49,411 nt of DNA from NCBI GenBank assembly GCA_016191395.1, contig JACPOS010000021.1, forward strand, positions 1 through 49,411, in the 5' to 3' direction. Positions 23,608 through 31,789 of this stretch are shown here, one piece after another. Made by a program: the position numbers and the translations under genes. The notes under the pieces were generated by a model. It made no database searches, was not told the DNA's origin, and saw only the letters and a list, made by a program, of their open reading frames with translations. Each line of letters begins with the position of its first letter. The stretch's first letter is position 1. This stretch comes from Chloroflexota bacterium (lineage in GTDB: Bacteria; Chloroflexota; Limnocylindria; Limnocylindrales; CSP1-4).

Positions 23608-25482
23608 ATGGCGGACAAGGCGAACCAGGCGGCGGCTCCGATTGCCGGGGCGGCCGATGAGGCCGTCGAGGCGGACGAGGTCGAGATCCTGGAGGCACCG
23701 GCACGCGGCTCGGTGGACGAGCTGCTGGACGCGGGCGCCCACGACGAGCTGGACGCGATGCGCCACTCAACGGCCCACGTCATGGCCGAGGCGGTCCTGG
23801 ACCTGTTCCCCGGCACGAAGCTCGGGATCGGACCGGCAATTGCCGATGGCTTCTACTACGACTTCGAGCTGCCGCGCGCCCTGACACCCGACGACCTGTC
23901 GGCCATCGAAGCCCGCATGCGCGAGAGCGTGTCGGCGAACCACCCGTTCGTCCGCAAGGAGGTCCCGTTCGACGACGGCCGCGCCGCCGTGGAAGGGCAG
24001 GGCCAGGGGTACAAGGTGGAGATCCTGGACGACCTCGCGTCGAAGGCGAAGGAGGCCGGCGAGCCCAGTCCCACGATCACATTCTACGAGCACGGGCCAT
24101 TCAGCGACCTGTGTCGCGGGCCGCACGTCGCCTCGACCGGGAAGATCGGGCCGTTCAAGCTCCTGTCCGTCGCCGGCGCGTACTGGCGCGGGGATGCGAA
24201 GCGCCCGGCGCTCCAGCGCGTGTACGGAACGGTCTGGGCGGGCCAGGAGGCGCTCGATGCGTTCCTGTGGCGCCGCGCCGAGGCGCGCAAGCGCGATCAT
24301 CGCAAGCTCGGCGTCCAGCTGGACCTGTTCAGCTTCCACGACGTCAGCCCGGGCGCGCCGTTCTTCCACCCCAAGGGCCAGCTCCTGTGGCGGCTGCTCG
24401 AGGGATCCATGCGCGAGCTCCAGGGCCGCCGCGGCTACCTGGAGGTCGCTACGCCGATCGTGGTGAGCGAACGCCTGTGGCGGCAGTCCGGCCACTGGGA
24501 CCTGTACAAGGAGCACATGTTCCTCGTCGAGTCCGAGAACCAGACGTTCAGCCTCAAACCCATGAACTGCCCGGAATCGACGTTCATCTATCGCTCCCGG
24601 AAGCGCTCATATCGCGACCTGCCCCTTCGCTACAACGAATACGGCCGGCTGCACCGGAACGAGCTCTCGGGCGCGCTGAGCGGCCTGACGCGAGTCCGCC
24701 AGTTCGTCCAGGACGACGCGCACATCTACGTCCGCCCGGACCAGCTCATGGCGGAGATCCAGGCCCTCCTCGGCGAAGTCCGCGAGGCGTACGGCTGGTT
24801 CGGCCTGACGCCGCGCTTCAGCTTCGCCACGAAGCCGGACAAGGCGATCGGCGACCCCGCGCTCTGGGAGCGCGCCGAGCGGCTGACGATGGAGGCCTTC
24901 GCCGCGTCGGACATCAGCTACGAGCTGAAGCCCAAGGACGGCACGTTCTACGCGCCGAAGATCGACATCTACATCGACGACGCCCTCGGCCGCGAGTGGC
25001 AGATGGCGACGATCCAGATCGACCTCACGATGCTGCCCGAGCGCTTCGACCTGACCTACGACGACGAGACAGGCGAGGGCGTTCGCCCGATCGCCATCCA
25101 CCGCGCCATGTACGGCAGCCTGGAGCGGTTCATCGGCATCCTGATCGAGCACTTCGCCGGGGCGTTCCCGCTGTGGATCGCGCCGGTGCAGGCGATCGTC
25201 ATCCCGATCGCGGACCGGCACGTCGAGCCTGCGGAGGAGCTCGCGTCCGTGCTCCGCTCACGCGGCCTGCGCGTCGAGGTCGATGGCTCCAACAACCGGA
25301 TGCAGAACAAGATCCGGCTTGCCCAGGAGCAGAAGGTGCCGTACATGCTCGTCCTCGGGGACCGCGAGATCGAGGCGAAGACGGCTGCTCCCCGGACGAG
25401 AGCCGGGGAGCAGCAGCCCGCGGAGAGCTGGGATTCGCTGGCGGACCGCCTCGCCGCGGAGGCTGCCGCGAGGGGCGGCTGA
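23608..25482 (+). CDS. thrS: Threonyl-tRNA synthetase
   Basis: 624 residues; ligates threonine to tRNA-Thr. The editing domain has the HSTAHVMAEAV and CRGPHV motifs; class II motif 2 is RYNEYGRLHRNELSGAL; motif 3 is near IAIHRAMYGSLERF. The catalytic zinc ligands are the cysteine in MNCPES and histidines in QDDAHIY and AIHRA. The first 50 residues are Ala/Glu/Asp-rich and do not look like the usual TGS domain. Preceded by a T-box leader, so expression should rise when threonyl-tRNA is scarce. infC has its own promoter 13 bases downstream. The 3' end carries a 12-pair perfect hairpin. Confidence 0.95.
   Translation: MADKANQAAAPIAGAADEAVEADEVEILEAPARGSVDELLDAGAHDELDAMRHSTAHVMAEAVLDLFPGTKLGIGPAIADGFYYDFELPRALTPDDLSAIEARMRESVSANHPFVRKEVPFDDGRAAVEGQGQGYKVEILDDLASKAKEAGEPSPTITFYEHGPFSDLCRGPHVASTGKIGPFKLLSVAGAYWRGDAKRPALQRVYGTVWAGQEALDAFLWRRAEARKRDHRKLGVQLDLFSFHDVSPGAPFFHPKGQLLWRLLEGSMRELQGRRGYLEVATPIVVSERLWRQSGHWDLYKEHMFLVESENQTFSLKPMNCPESTFIYRSRKRSYRDLPLRYNEYGRLHRNELSGALSGLTRVRQFVQDDAHIYVRPDQLMAEIQALLGEVREAYGWFGLTPRFSFATKPDKAIGDPALWERAERLTMEAFAASDISYELKPKDGTFYAPKIDIYIDDALGREWQMATIQIDLTMLPERFDLTYDDETGEGVRPIAIHRAMYGSLERFIGILIEHFAGAFPLWIAPVQAIVIPIADRHVEPAEELASVLRSRGLRVEVDGSNNRMQNKIRLAQEQKVPYMLVLGDREIEAKTAAPRTRAGEQQPAESWDSLADRLAAEAAARGG
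25384..25414 (+). repeat. Perfect 12-bp inverted repeat within the end of thrS
   Basis: GCTGCTCCCCGG, loop ACGAGAG, CCGGGGAGCAGC. It lies in coding sequence about 80 bases before the infC promoter. It could slow RNA polymerase or stabilise a 3' end. Confidence 0.6.
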
Positions 25483-25494
25483 ATGGCCCTGTGC

Positions 25495-25500
25495 TATAGT
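25495..25500 (+). promoter_or_regulatory. Extended -10 of the infC operon
   Basis: TGC-TATAGT followed by CCCGCGG. Located 12 bases after thrS; gives a leader of about 75 bases before the infC start. The GC-rich discriminator is like that of stringently controlled promoters. Confidence 0.55.
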
Positions 25501-25581
25501 CCCGCGGCGGCCGGAACGGGCGCGGCTTTGCCGTGATTTGACCGGGCGCACCAAGAACGACGTTCGAGAGGGAAAGCAACC

Positions 25582-26241
25582 ATCAGCCGAGACCTGCGCG
25601 TCAACGAGATGATCCGGATCCCACAGGTCCGGGTGATCGACGATGAGGGTAACCAGCTGGGCGTGATGCCCACGCCGCGAGCCCTGGAAATGGCGCAGGA
25701 GAAGGGCCTCGACCTCGTCGAGGTCGCACCGATGGCGGCTCCGCCGGTCGCTCGTTTCCTCGACTTCGGGCAGTACAAGTACGAGCTGACGAAGAAGGAA
25801 AAAGAGAACAAGCGCCGGCAACGGTCGGTGACCTTCAAGGAAGTGCGGCTCTCGCCGAAGATCGGCACGGGCGACTTCGACACGAAGGTCCATCGGGCGG
25901 TGGAGTTCCTCGAGGATGGCGATCGGATCAAGGTGACGGTCCGCTTCAGAGGGCGCGAGCTCAGCCACCCCGAGTTGGGGCGGGTGCTGCTCGAGAAGTT
26001 CTCGAAGCAGGTCGAGGAGCACGGAGTCGTCGAGCGACAGCCGGTGCTCGAGGGCAAGTCGATGTTCATCGTCCTGGCCTCGACCCACAAGCCGAAGGTC
26101 GTCGAGCCGAGCCCGAAGGCGCACAGGGGCGAGGACTCCGGCGACGGAGCGTCGGCCGAGGCGCCGGCGCCGACCCCGGCGGTGACTGCGACAAACGGAG
26201 CGGAGACGGCCCAGGCCGCACCGCCAGCAACGGGAGACTGA
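25582..26241 (+). CDS. infC: Translation initiation factor IF-3 (ATC start)
   Basis: The likely start is ATC at 25582: it is 7 bases or so after GAGAGGGAAAG and yields ISRDLRVNEMIRIPQVRVID, matching the conserved start of IF-3. The first ATG at 25609 would remove the conserved RVNE segment. This gives 219 residues. The N-terminal domain, linker (KYELTKKEKENKRRQ) and C-terminal domain (KIGTGDFDTKVHRAVEFLEDGD) are clear. A Pro/Ala/Glu-rich tail of about 45 residues extends beyond the usual end. IF-3 discriminates against non-ATG starts, so an ATC start allows self-regulation, as in other bacteria. Confidence 0.9.
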   Translation: MSRDLRVNEMIRIPQVRVIDDEGNQLGVMPTPRALEMAQEKGLDLVEVAPMAAPPVARFLDFGQYKYELTKKEKENKRRQRSVTFKEVRLSPKIGTGDFDTKVHRAVEFLEDGDRIKVTVRFRGRELSHPELGRVLLEKFSKQVEEHGVVERQPVLEGKSMFIVLASTHKPKVVEPSPKAHRGEDSGDGASAEAPAPTPAVTATNGAETAQAAPPATGD

Positions 26242-26249
26242 ACGCGACG

Positions 26250-26447
26250 ATGCCGAAGATGAAGAGCCACAAGGCGGCGCAGAAGCGCATCGGCGTGACC
26301 GGCAGTGGCAAGGTCATGCGCGTGAACGCGTGGCGCGGCCACCACCTCGAGATCAAGTCGTCCCGGCGCACCCGCCGGTACGCCGGCGTGTCGCTGATGG
26401 ACGCGACCCACGCGAAGCAGGTCAAGCGCCTGCTGCCGTACCTCTAG
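26250..26447 (+). CDS. rpmI: 50S ribosomal protein L35
   Basis: 65 residues; KMKSHKAAQKRIGVTGSGKV and the basic C-terminal half match L35 over its entire length. It starts 8 bases after infC and is followed after 15 bases by rplT, the conserved infC-rpmI-rplT order. It binds 23S rRNA in the large subunit. Confidence 0.95.
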   Translation: MPKMKSHKAAQKRIGVTGSGKVMRVNAWRGHHLEIKSSRRTRRYAGVSLMDATHAKQVKRLLPYL

Positions 26448-26462
26448 GAGCCAACGAGCCCA

Positions 26463-26813
26463 ATGGCACGAGTCAAGCGCGGCGTCACCGCGCACGCCCG
26501 CCACAAGCGCCTCCTGCAGGATTCCGAGGGGCGCAAGGGCACCCGCTCGCGGCTGGTCAAGCCGGCACGCGAGGCCCTGCTGCACGCTCTCGCCTACGCG
26601 ACCCGCGACCGCAAGCAGCGCAAGCGAGACCTGCGCGGCCTGTGGATCGTCCGCATCAACGCGGCGGTCCGGAACCATGGCTGGACCTACGGCCGGTTCA
26701 TCGAGGGCCTGAAGAAGGCGGACATCCAGATCGATCGAAAGATCCTTGCCGACCTCGCGGTGCGCGACGCCGGCACGTTTACGAAGATCGTCGAGGCGGC
26801 AAAGGGCAGCTGA
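26463..26813 (+). CDS. rplT: 50S ribosomal protein L20
   Basis: 116 residues. [19 protein letters not shown] and [23 protein letters not shown] are L20 signatures. L20 is needed early in large-subunit assembly and in some bacteria represses its own operon by binding the leader. It ends the infC operon; 182 bases without a gene follow before pheS. Confidence 0.95.
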   Translation: MARVKRGVTAHARHKRLLQDSEGRKGTRSRLVKPAREALLHALAYATRDRKQRKRDLRGLWIVRINAAVRNHGWTYGRFIEGLKKADIQIDRKILADLAVRDAGTFTKIVEAAKGS

Positions 26814-26839
26814 CAACAGCCCCGGAACCGGCTCGACGA

Positions 26840-26871
26840 AGCCCTCGACGTCCTCGTGACGATCGGGGGCT
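26840..26871 (+). terminator. Possible hairpin terminator or attenuator after rplT
   Basis: AGCCCTCGACGTC and GACGATCGGGGGCT form about 13 pairs (two wobble-free blocks with one bulged A) around CTCGT. No T-run follows, so termination is uncertain. The pheS promoter is about 110 bases further on. Confidence 0.45.
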
Positions 26872-26980
26872 CGTGATTCACGGAGGAATTCGACACGACG
26901 CCAGCTCTCGCTCCTGATCTGATGCAGCGAATGTCATCGATTCGCGCCGCAGCGAGACACATGCCGGCGCTCCCCGGCGG

Positions 26981-26986
26981 CATACC
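26981..26986 (+). promoter_or_regulatory. -10 hexamer of pheS
   Basis: CATACC ends 9 bases before the ATG at 26996; leaderless layout. Confidence 0.35.
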
Positions 26987-26995
26987 CTTGCGCAC

Positions 26996-28036
26996 ATGAA
27001 CCTCGACGACCTTTCGCGCGATCTCGAGACGCTGGCGGAGGAGACCGCATCGGCCCTCGCCGGCGCGTCCGATGTCGCCGCCGTCGAGGCCCTCGAGCTG
27101 GACGTGCTGGGCAAGAAGGGCCGGCTCACCGGCGTCCTGCGCGGCATCGGCGCGCTGCCGGCGGACGATCGGCCCAAGGTCGGCGCGATCGCCAATCGCG
27201 TCCGGGCGACGATCGAGGCGGCGGTCGCGGAGCGGCGCACCATCCTGGGCTCCGCGGAGCTGGATGCGCGCCTCCGCGCGGAGACGATCGACGTCACCAT
27301 GCCCGGCCGGCCGATCCGCCGCGGCTCCCTCCACCCCAGCATCGAATCGATGGCCGAGATCGCCCGCATCTTCGCCCAGTTCGGGTTCGTGACCTACGAG
27401 ACGCCGGAGATCGAGACCGACGAGTACAACTTCCAGGACCTCAACATCCCGCAGGACCACCCCGCGCGCGACCTGTGGGACACGCTGTACGTAGACATCC
27501 CGGGCCGGCTGCTGCGGACCCACACCTCGCCCGGGCAGATCCACGTCATGCGCACGGTCAAGCCACCGATCCGCGCCATCCTGCCGGGCCGCTGCTTCCG
27601 GTACGAGGCGATCGACGCGTCGCACGGCACGGAGTTCTTCCAGGTGGAGGGCCTCATGATCGACGAGGGCACCACCCTCGGCGACCTGCGCGGCCTCCTG
27701 GACGAGTTCGCCCACGCGATGTTCGGCGCCGGCAAGAAGACGCGATTCCGCCCCGGCTACTACCCGTTCACGGAGCCCTCGGTCGCCTTCGACGTGGAGT
27801 GCCTCGTGTGCGGCGGGCCCGGCTGCCCCGCGTGCGGCCGGAGCGGCTGGATGACGATCCTGGGCGCAGGGATGGTCCACCCGGTGGTCCTGCGCAACTG
27901 CGGCCTGGACCCGGAGCGCTACCAGGGCTTCGCGTTCGGGATGGGCCCGGAGCGCATCGCCATGCTCCGCCACCGGATCAACGACATCCGGCTGTTCCTC
28001 GAGAACGACCTGCGTTTCCTGGGCCAGTTCCGATGA
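26996..28036 (+). CDS. pheS: Phenylalanyl-tRNA synthetase alpha chain
   Basis: 346 residues; the catalytic subunit of the alpha2-beta2 enzyme. Motif 2 is in the FRYEAIDASHGTEFFQVEGLM region and motif 3 is GFAFGMGPERIAML. A CLVCGGPGCPACGRSGW segment with four cysteines is typical of a subset of bacterial PheS and may bind zinc. The N-terminal coiled coil is rich in Glu/Leu/Ala. The stop overlaps the pheT start (ATGA), the usual coupling for the two subunits. Confidence 0.95.
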   Translation: MNLDDLSRDLETLAEETASALAGASDVAAVEALELDVLGKKGRLTGVLRGIGALPADDRPKVGAIANRVRATIEAAVAERRTILGSAELDARLRAETIDVTMPGRPIRRGSLHPSIESMAEIARIFAQFGFVTYETPEIETDEYNFQDLNIPQDHPARDLWDTLYVDIPGRLLRTHTSPGQIHVMRTVKPPIRAILPGRCFRYEAIDASHGTEFFQVEGLMIDEGTTLGDLRGLLDEFAHAMFGAGKKTRFRPGYYPFTEPSVAFDVECLVCGGPGCPACGRSGWMTILGAGMVHPVVLRNCGLDPERYQGFAFGMGPERIAMLRHRINDIRLFLENDLRFLGQFR

Positions 28037-30546
28037 GAGTCCCGCTGTCCTGGCTCCGCGAGCTCGTGGCGTTCGACCTCACCCCCGAGCAGCTCGCGGA
28101 GCGCCTGACGCTGCTCGGCATGGAGGTCAAGGGCATCGACCGGCGGGGGACCGAGTGGGCGAACGTCGTCGTCGGCGAGCTGCTGGCGGTCGAGAAGCAC
28201 CCGCGCGCCGACCGCCTCTCGCTCACGCGCGTGAACACGGGGGCCGGCGAGGTGCTGGAGATCGTCTGTGGCGCAACCAACATCGCCGTGGGCCAGCGCG
28301 TGCCGGTCGCGCTGCCCGGTGCAGTCCTGCCGGGCAATCGGCGCATCGAGCGCACCGAGAAGATGGGCGCGGTCAGCAACGGGATGCTCTGCTCCGGTGA
28401 CGAGCTCGGGCTCACCGCGGACGCCGACGGGATCCTGATCCTCGCCCCCGAGACGCCCCTCGGCGCGAAGCTGGCGGACCTCTACGGCGACGTCGTTCTT
28501 GACGTGGACGTGAAGCCGAACCGGGGCGACGCGCTGTCGATCGTGGGGATCGCGCGCGAGGTCGCGGCGGTGGCCGGCGGCGCGGTGAGGCTGCCGCCGA
28601 CGGACGTCGTGGAGGGCGGGCGGCCCGCCGTCGAGCGGCTCTCGGTCGCGGTGGAGGACGCAGGGCTATGCCCGCGCTTCGTGGGCCGCTGGATCGAGGG
28701 CGTCACCGTGGGGCCGTCCCCCGACTGGGTCCAGATGCGCCTGCTCGCGGCCGGCATCCGGCCGATCAGCAACGTGGTCGACGCCTCGAACTACGTGATG
28801 GTGGAGCTGGGCAAGCCCATCCATACCTTCGACGCCGGCGCGGTGGCCCGCGACCCGCGGGGTCGTGCCGGGCTGCAGGTCCGGCTCGCGAGGGCAGGGG
28901 AGCGAATGGAGACCCTCGACCACGTCGAGCGAGCGCTGGACCCGGAGACCCTCCTCATCGCCGATGCGAGCGGGCCGCTGGGCATCGCCGGTGTCATGGG
29001 CGGGGCGACCTCGGAGGTCTCCGACGCGACCCGGGACGTGATCGTGGAGTCGGCCATCTTCGATCCCGTGAGCATCCGCCGGACGGCGTTCCGGTACGCG
29101 CTTCGCTCCGAGGCAAGCCTGCGCTTCGAGAAGGGCCAGGAGTTCCGGCTCGCACGCCTCGGCGCGGATCGGGCAACGCGCCTCGTCGCCGAGTGGGCCG
29201 GCGGCACCGTTGCCGTCGGGGCCGTGGACACGCACGCCCAGGAGCCCGCCCCGCGGCGGATCGCGTTCCGGCCGGCTCGCGTTGACCGGTTGCTCGGCAC
29301 GGACCTGGGCATCGACGCGCAGCGGGAGGTGCTGCGGCGCGTCGGGATCGAGACCGAGGTGTCCTCCAGCGTGACCGATGTCGCGATCGCAGCCGGAGAG
29401 AATCCCGCTTCCGTGGCGGCATCGGCTGGCACCGCCGTGATCGCCACCGTGCCAACGTGGCGGCGCGACATCGAGGTGGAGGCCGACCTTGCCGAGGAGG
29501 TGGCGCGCGTCCACGGCTACGAGCTCGTGCCGCCGCGCCGACCCCCGACGGAGATGCCCGCCTGGCGCGAATCGCCGCTCGCCGCCCGCGACGCAATCCG
29601 CGAGGCCCTCGTCGGCGCGGGGCTGACCGAGGCGGTTACGTACGCCCTCGTCTCGCCGCGCATGCTCGAGGCGTTCCGGTGGACGTTCGAGGACCGCCCC
29701 GCCGTCGGCGAGGCCGCAGCGCAGGGCCGCCCGGTCGCCGTCACGAACCCGCTCTCGCTGGACCACTCGCTGCTGCGGCAGTCGATCGTCGGCAGCCTCG
29801 TGGAGGTGGTCGACACGAACGCCCGGCACGCGATCGTCGACGTTGCCATCTTCGAGATCGGCAGGGGCTATGGCGGCGAGCCAGACAGATCGCACGAATG
29901 GTGGCGACTCGGGCTTGCCTTGACGGGAGCCGTCGAGATCCCGGCCTGGAACCAGCCGCGGCGCGAGGTAGACCTCGACGATGCGAAGGGCGCCATCGAG
30001 CTGATCGCACGCCTCCTCGGTGCCAGCGCGCCGAGCTACTCGCCACTGACCGACGAGCCGATCCTGCACCCCGGCCGAAGCGCGACGGTCGAGGCACGGC
30101 TGCCGAACGGCGACCTCGCGATCGCCGGCGTCGTGGGCGAGCTCCATCCGCGGCTCGCCGAGGCCTGGGAGCTCCGGGCACGCCGCGTGATCGTCGCCGA
30201 GCTGTCCGTCGCCGGCCTCACGGGCGGCAGCCTCGCGGTGGTGCGTGCCGCACCGCTGCCGCGCTTCCAGCCCAACGAGCGCGACCTGACCGTGGACGTG
30301 CCGGACTCCGTGCCCGCCGCGGAGGTCACCCAACACGTCCGCGAGGCCGCCGGCGCGCACCTGCAGGAGGCGACGCTCGTCGGCACATATCGCGGCCACC
30401 CGCTGGGGCCGGACGAGCGCAGCCTCACGTTCCGGCTCCGGTTCGGCGCCGCGGACCGCGTCCTGTCGGACGCCGAGGTGGACACGGCGATCGGTACGAT
30501 CAGCGGGGCCCTGGCGGACGACATCGGAGCCCGAATCCGCTCCTGA
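28033..30546 (+). CDS. pheT: Phenylalanyl-tRNA synthetase beta chain
   Basis: 837 residues from ATG 28033, inside pheS. MRVPLSWLRELVAFDLTPEQLAERL begins the protein; the OB-like tRNA-binding region (HPRADRLSLTRVN) follows, then B3/B4 editing and the DDLVNPRG-like region. The C-terminal ferredoxin-fold anticodon-binding domain ends with FRLRFGAADRVLSDAEVD. It edits Tyr-tRNA-Phe and binds the anticodon. The operon is pheS-pheT; cvpA has a separate promoter-like site after the stop. Confidence 0.95.
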   Translation: MRVPLSWLRELVAFDLTPEQLAERLTLLGMEVKGIDRRGTEWANVVVGELLAVEKHPRADRLSLTRVNTGAGEVLEIVCGATNIAVGQRVPVALPGAVLPGNRRIERTEKMGAVSNGMLCSGDELGLTADADGILILAPETPLGAKLADLYGDVVLDVDVKPNRGDALSIVGIAREVAAVAGGAVRLPPTDVVEGGRPAVERLSVAVEDAGLCPRFVGRWIEGVTVGPSPDWVQMRLLAAGIRPISNVVDASNYVMVELGKPIHTFDAGAVARDPRGRAGLQVRLARAGERMETLDHVERALDPETLLIADASGPLGIAGVMGGATSEVSDATRDVIVESAIFDPVSIRRTAFRYALRSEASLRFEKGQEFRLARLGADRATRLVAEWAGGTVAVGAVDTHAQEPAPRRIAFRPARVDRLLGTDLGIDAQREVLRRVGIETEVSSSVTDVAIAAGENPASVAASAGTAVIATVPTWRRDIEVEADLAEEVARVHGYELVPPRRPPTEMPAWRESPLAARDAIREALVGAGLTEAVTYALVSPRMLEAFRWTFEDRPAVGEAAAQGRPVAVTNPLSLDHSLLRQSIVGSLVEVVDTNARHAIVDVAIFEIGRGYGGEPDRSHEWWRLGLALTGAVEIPAWNQPRREVDLDDAKGAIELIARLLGASAPSYSPLTDEPILHPGRSATVEARLPNGDLAIAGVVGELHPRLAEAWELRARRVIVAELSVAGLTGGSLAVVRAAPLPRFQPNERDLTVDVPDSVPAAEVTQHVREAAGAHLQEATLVGTYRGHPLGPDERSLTFRLRFGAADRVLSDAEVDTAIGTISGALADDIGARIRS

Positions 30547-30552
30547 GCCTGC

Positions 30553-30558
30553 TACAGT
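30553..30558 (+). promoter_or_regulatory. Extended -10 of cvpA
   Basis: TGC-TACAGT followed by CCCGCC and then GTG at 30565; nearly identical to the DUF951 promoter. Six bases separate the hexamer from the start codon. Confidence 0.55.
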
Positions 30559-30564
30559 CCCGCC

Positions 30565-31155
30565 GTGGATCGGATTCAGCCCTTCGACCTCGTGCTCTTC
30601 CTGGCGCTGCTCGCGATGTTCATCGTGGGCTACGCGCAGGGCGTCATCCGCCGGCTGCTCGGGATCGCGGCGATCGTCTTCTCGCTGATCCTTGGCGCCC
30701 AGCTGCGCCAGCCCCTCGGGTCGTACCTCTCCGCCCAGTGGACGACGATCGCGCCCGACTACAGCTACATGGTCGCCTTCGGGGCCGTGTTCGTCGCCGC
30801 GGCCGTCACGCTCACCATCGGTATCCAGATCACGTACCGGCCGGCACCCTTGTTCAACCGCTACCCGGTCCTCGACGAGATCGTCGGCGGCCTCCTCGGC
30901 GTCCTCGAGGGCTTCATCATCCTGGTCGCGATCCTGATGATCACGGACCCCTACTACACGCAGGACGCCTTCAAGGAGCGCGCGGGACTCGGGGAGTTCG
31001 GGTTGCTCCGGAGCCTCCACGGCTGGCTGGACCCCACGCTGATTGCCGCGATCCTGCGCGACAACGTCATCCCGTTCGTGCTCGCGATCCTCGGCTTCCT
31101 CTTCCCGCTGGACGTGCGCCAGACGTTCGCCCAGGCCCTGACCGCGCGCCGCTGA
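30565..31155 (+). CDS. cvpA: CvpA family membrane protein
   Basis: 196 residues from GTG 30565. Four hydrophobic segments and an early FDLVLFLALLAMFIVGYAQGVIRRLLG, with GGLLGVLEGFIILVAIL later, match the CvpA/colicin V production family, an inner-membrane group without a clear biochemical role. The GTG sits 6 bases after a TACAGT hexamer, so translation is probably leaderless. The stop overlaps the putative CTG start of the DNA glycosylase (CTGA). Confidence 0.8.
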   Translation: MDRIQPFDLVLFLALLAMFIVGYAQGVIRRLLGIAAIVFSLILGAQLRQPLGSYLSAQWTTIAPDYSYMVAFGAVFVAAAVTLTIGIQITYRPAPLFNRYPVLDEIVGGLLGVLEGFIILVAILMITDPYYTQDAFKERAGLGEFGLLRSLHGWLDPTLIAAILRDNVIPFVLAILGFLFPLDVRQTFAQALTARR

Positions 31156-31784
31156 CCCTCGCGCGCGAGATCCTCGGCAGGCCCACGCTCGACGCCGCGA
31201 GAGCGCTGATCGGCGCCCATCTCGTCACCGGCGACGGCCGCGTCGGCCGGATCGTCGAGGTGGAGGCGTACATCGGCGAGGACGACCAGGCCTCCCACGC
31301 ACGCTTCGGCCGCACGCCACGCAACGCGGTCATGTTCGGGCCTCCGGGCATCGCCTACGTGTACCTTGTCTACGGGATGCACTTGTGCCTCAACGTCGTC
31401 ACGGAGCCGGACGGTCGCCCCGCGGCCGTGCTGATTCGTGCCGTGAGGCCGGTGGCGGGCGAGCGGAGCATGCGTGACGCGCGACTCGCCCAGGCCCTTC
31501 GCTGGGCCAGGACGGACGAGGCTCGCGCCCGCGCGGTGGAGCGGGTCGCCGCCCTCCCGTCATCGGGGCTCGCCTCGGGCCCCGGCCTGCTGGCTGCCGC
31601 GTTCGGCATCACCCGGGAGCACACGGGGGTGGACCTCCTGGATCCCCGCTCCGCGCTCCGGATCGAGCCTGGGCGACCAGGTCGATTTGGGAGGCGCGTC
31701 ACCCAGACCGCTCGGATCGGCATCGGGTATGCGGTCGAGCCGTGGCGCAGCCGGCCGTGGCGGTTCCTGGACGCCGACCAGTAA
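31152..31784 (+). CDS. mpg: 3-methyladenine DNA glycosylase (Mpg/AAG type)
   Basis: The only well-placed start is CTG at 31152, sharing CTGA with the cvpA stop; no ATG, GTG or TTG is in frame near it, and the protein already resembles the family at residue 2 (TLAREILGRPTLDAARALIG). This gives 210 residues. The catalytic glutamate is in VEVEAYIGEDD, and SHARFGRTPRNAVMFGPPG and VYLVYGMHLCLNVV are family hallmarks. The enzyme cuts alkylated purines from DNA. It sits five bases before mutS2, forming a repair pair. Confidence 0.8.
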   Translation: MTLAREILGRPTLDAARALIGAHLVTGDGRVGRIVEVEAYIGEDDQASHARFGRTPRNAVMFGPPGIAYVYLVYGMHLCLNVVTEPDGRPAAVLIRAVRPVAGERSMRDARLAQALRWARTDEARARAVERVAALPSSGLASGPGLLAAAFGITREHTGVDLLDPRSALRIEPGRPGRFGRRVTQTARIGIGYAVEPWRSRPWRFLDADQ

Positions 31785-31789
31785 CCGGC

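Noticed and set aside
28666-31020. 784-codon open frame on the - strand opposite pheT
   Set aside because: It lies across pheT and cvpA, has a low-complexity Arg/Asp/Glu composition and no recognisable domain.
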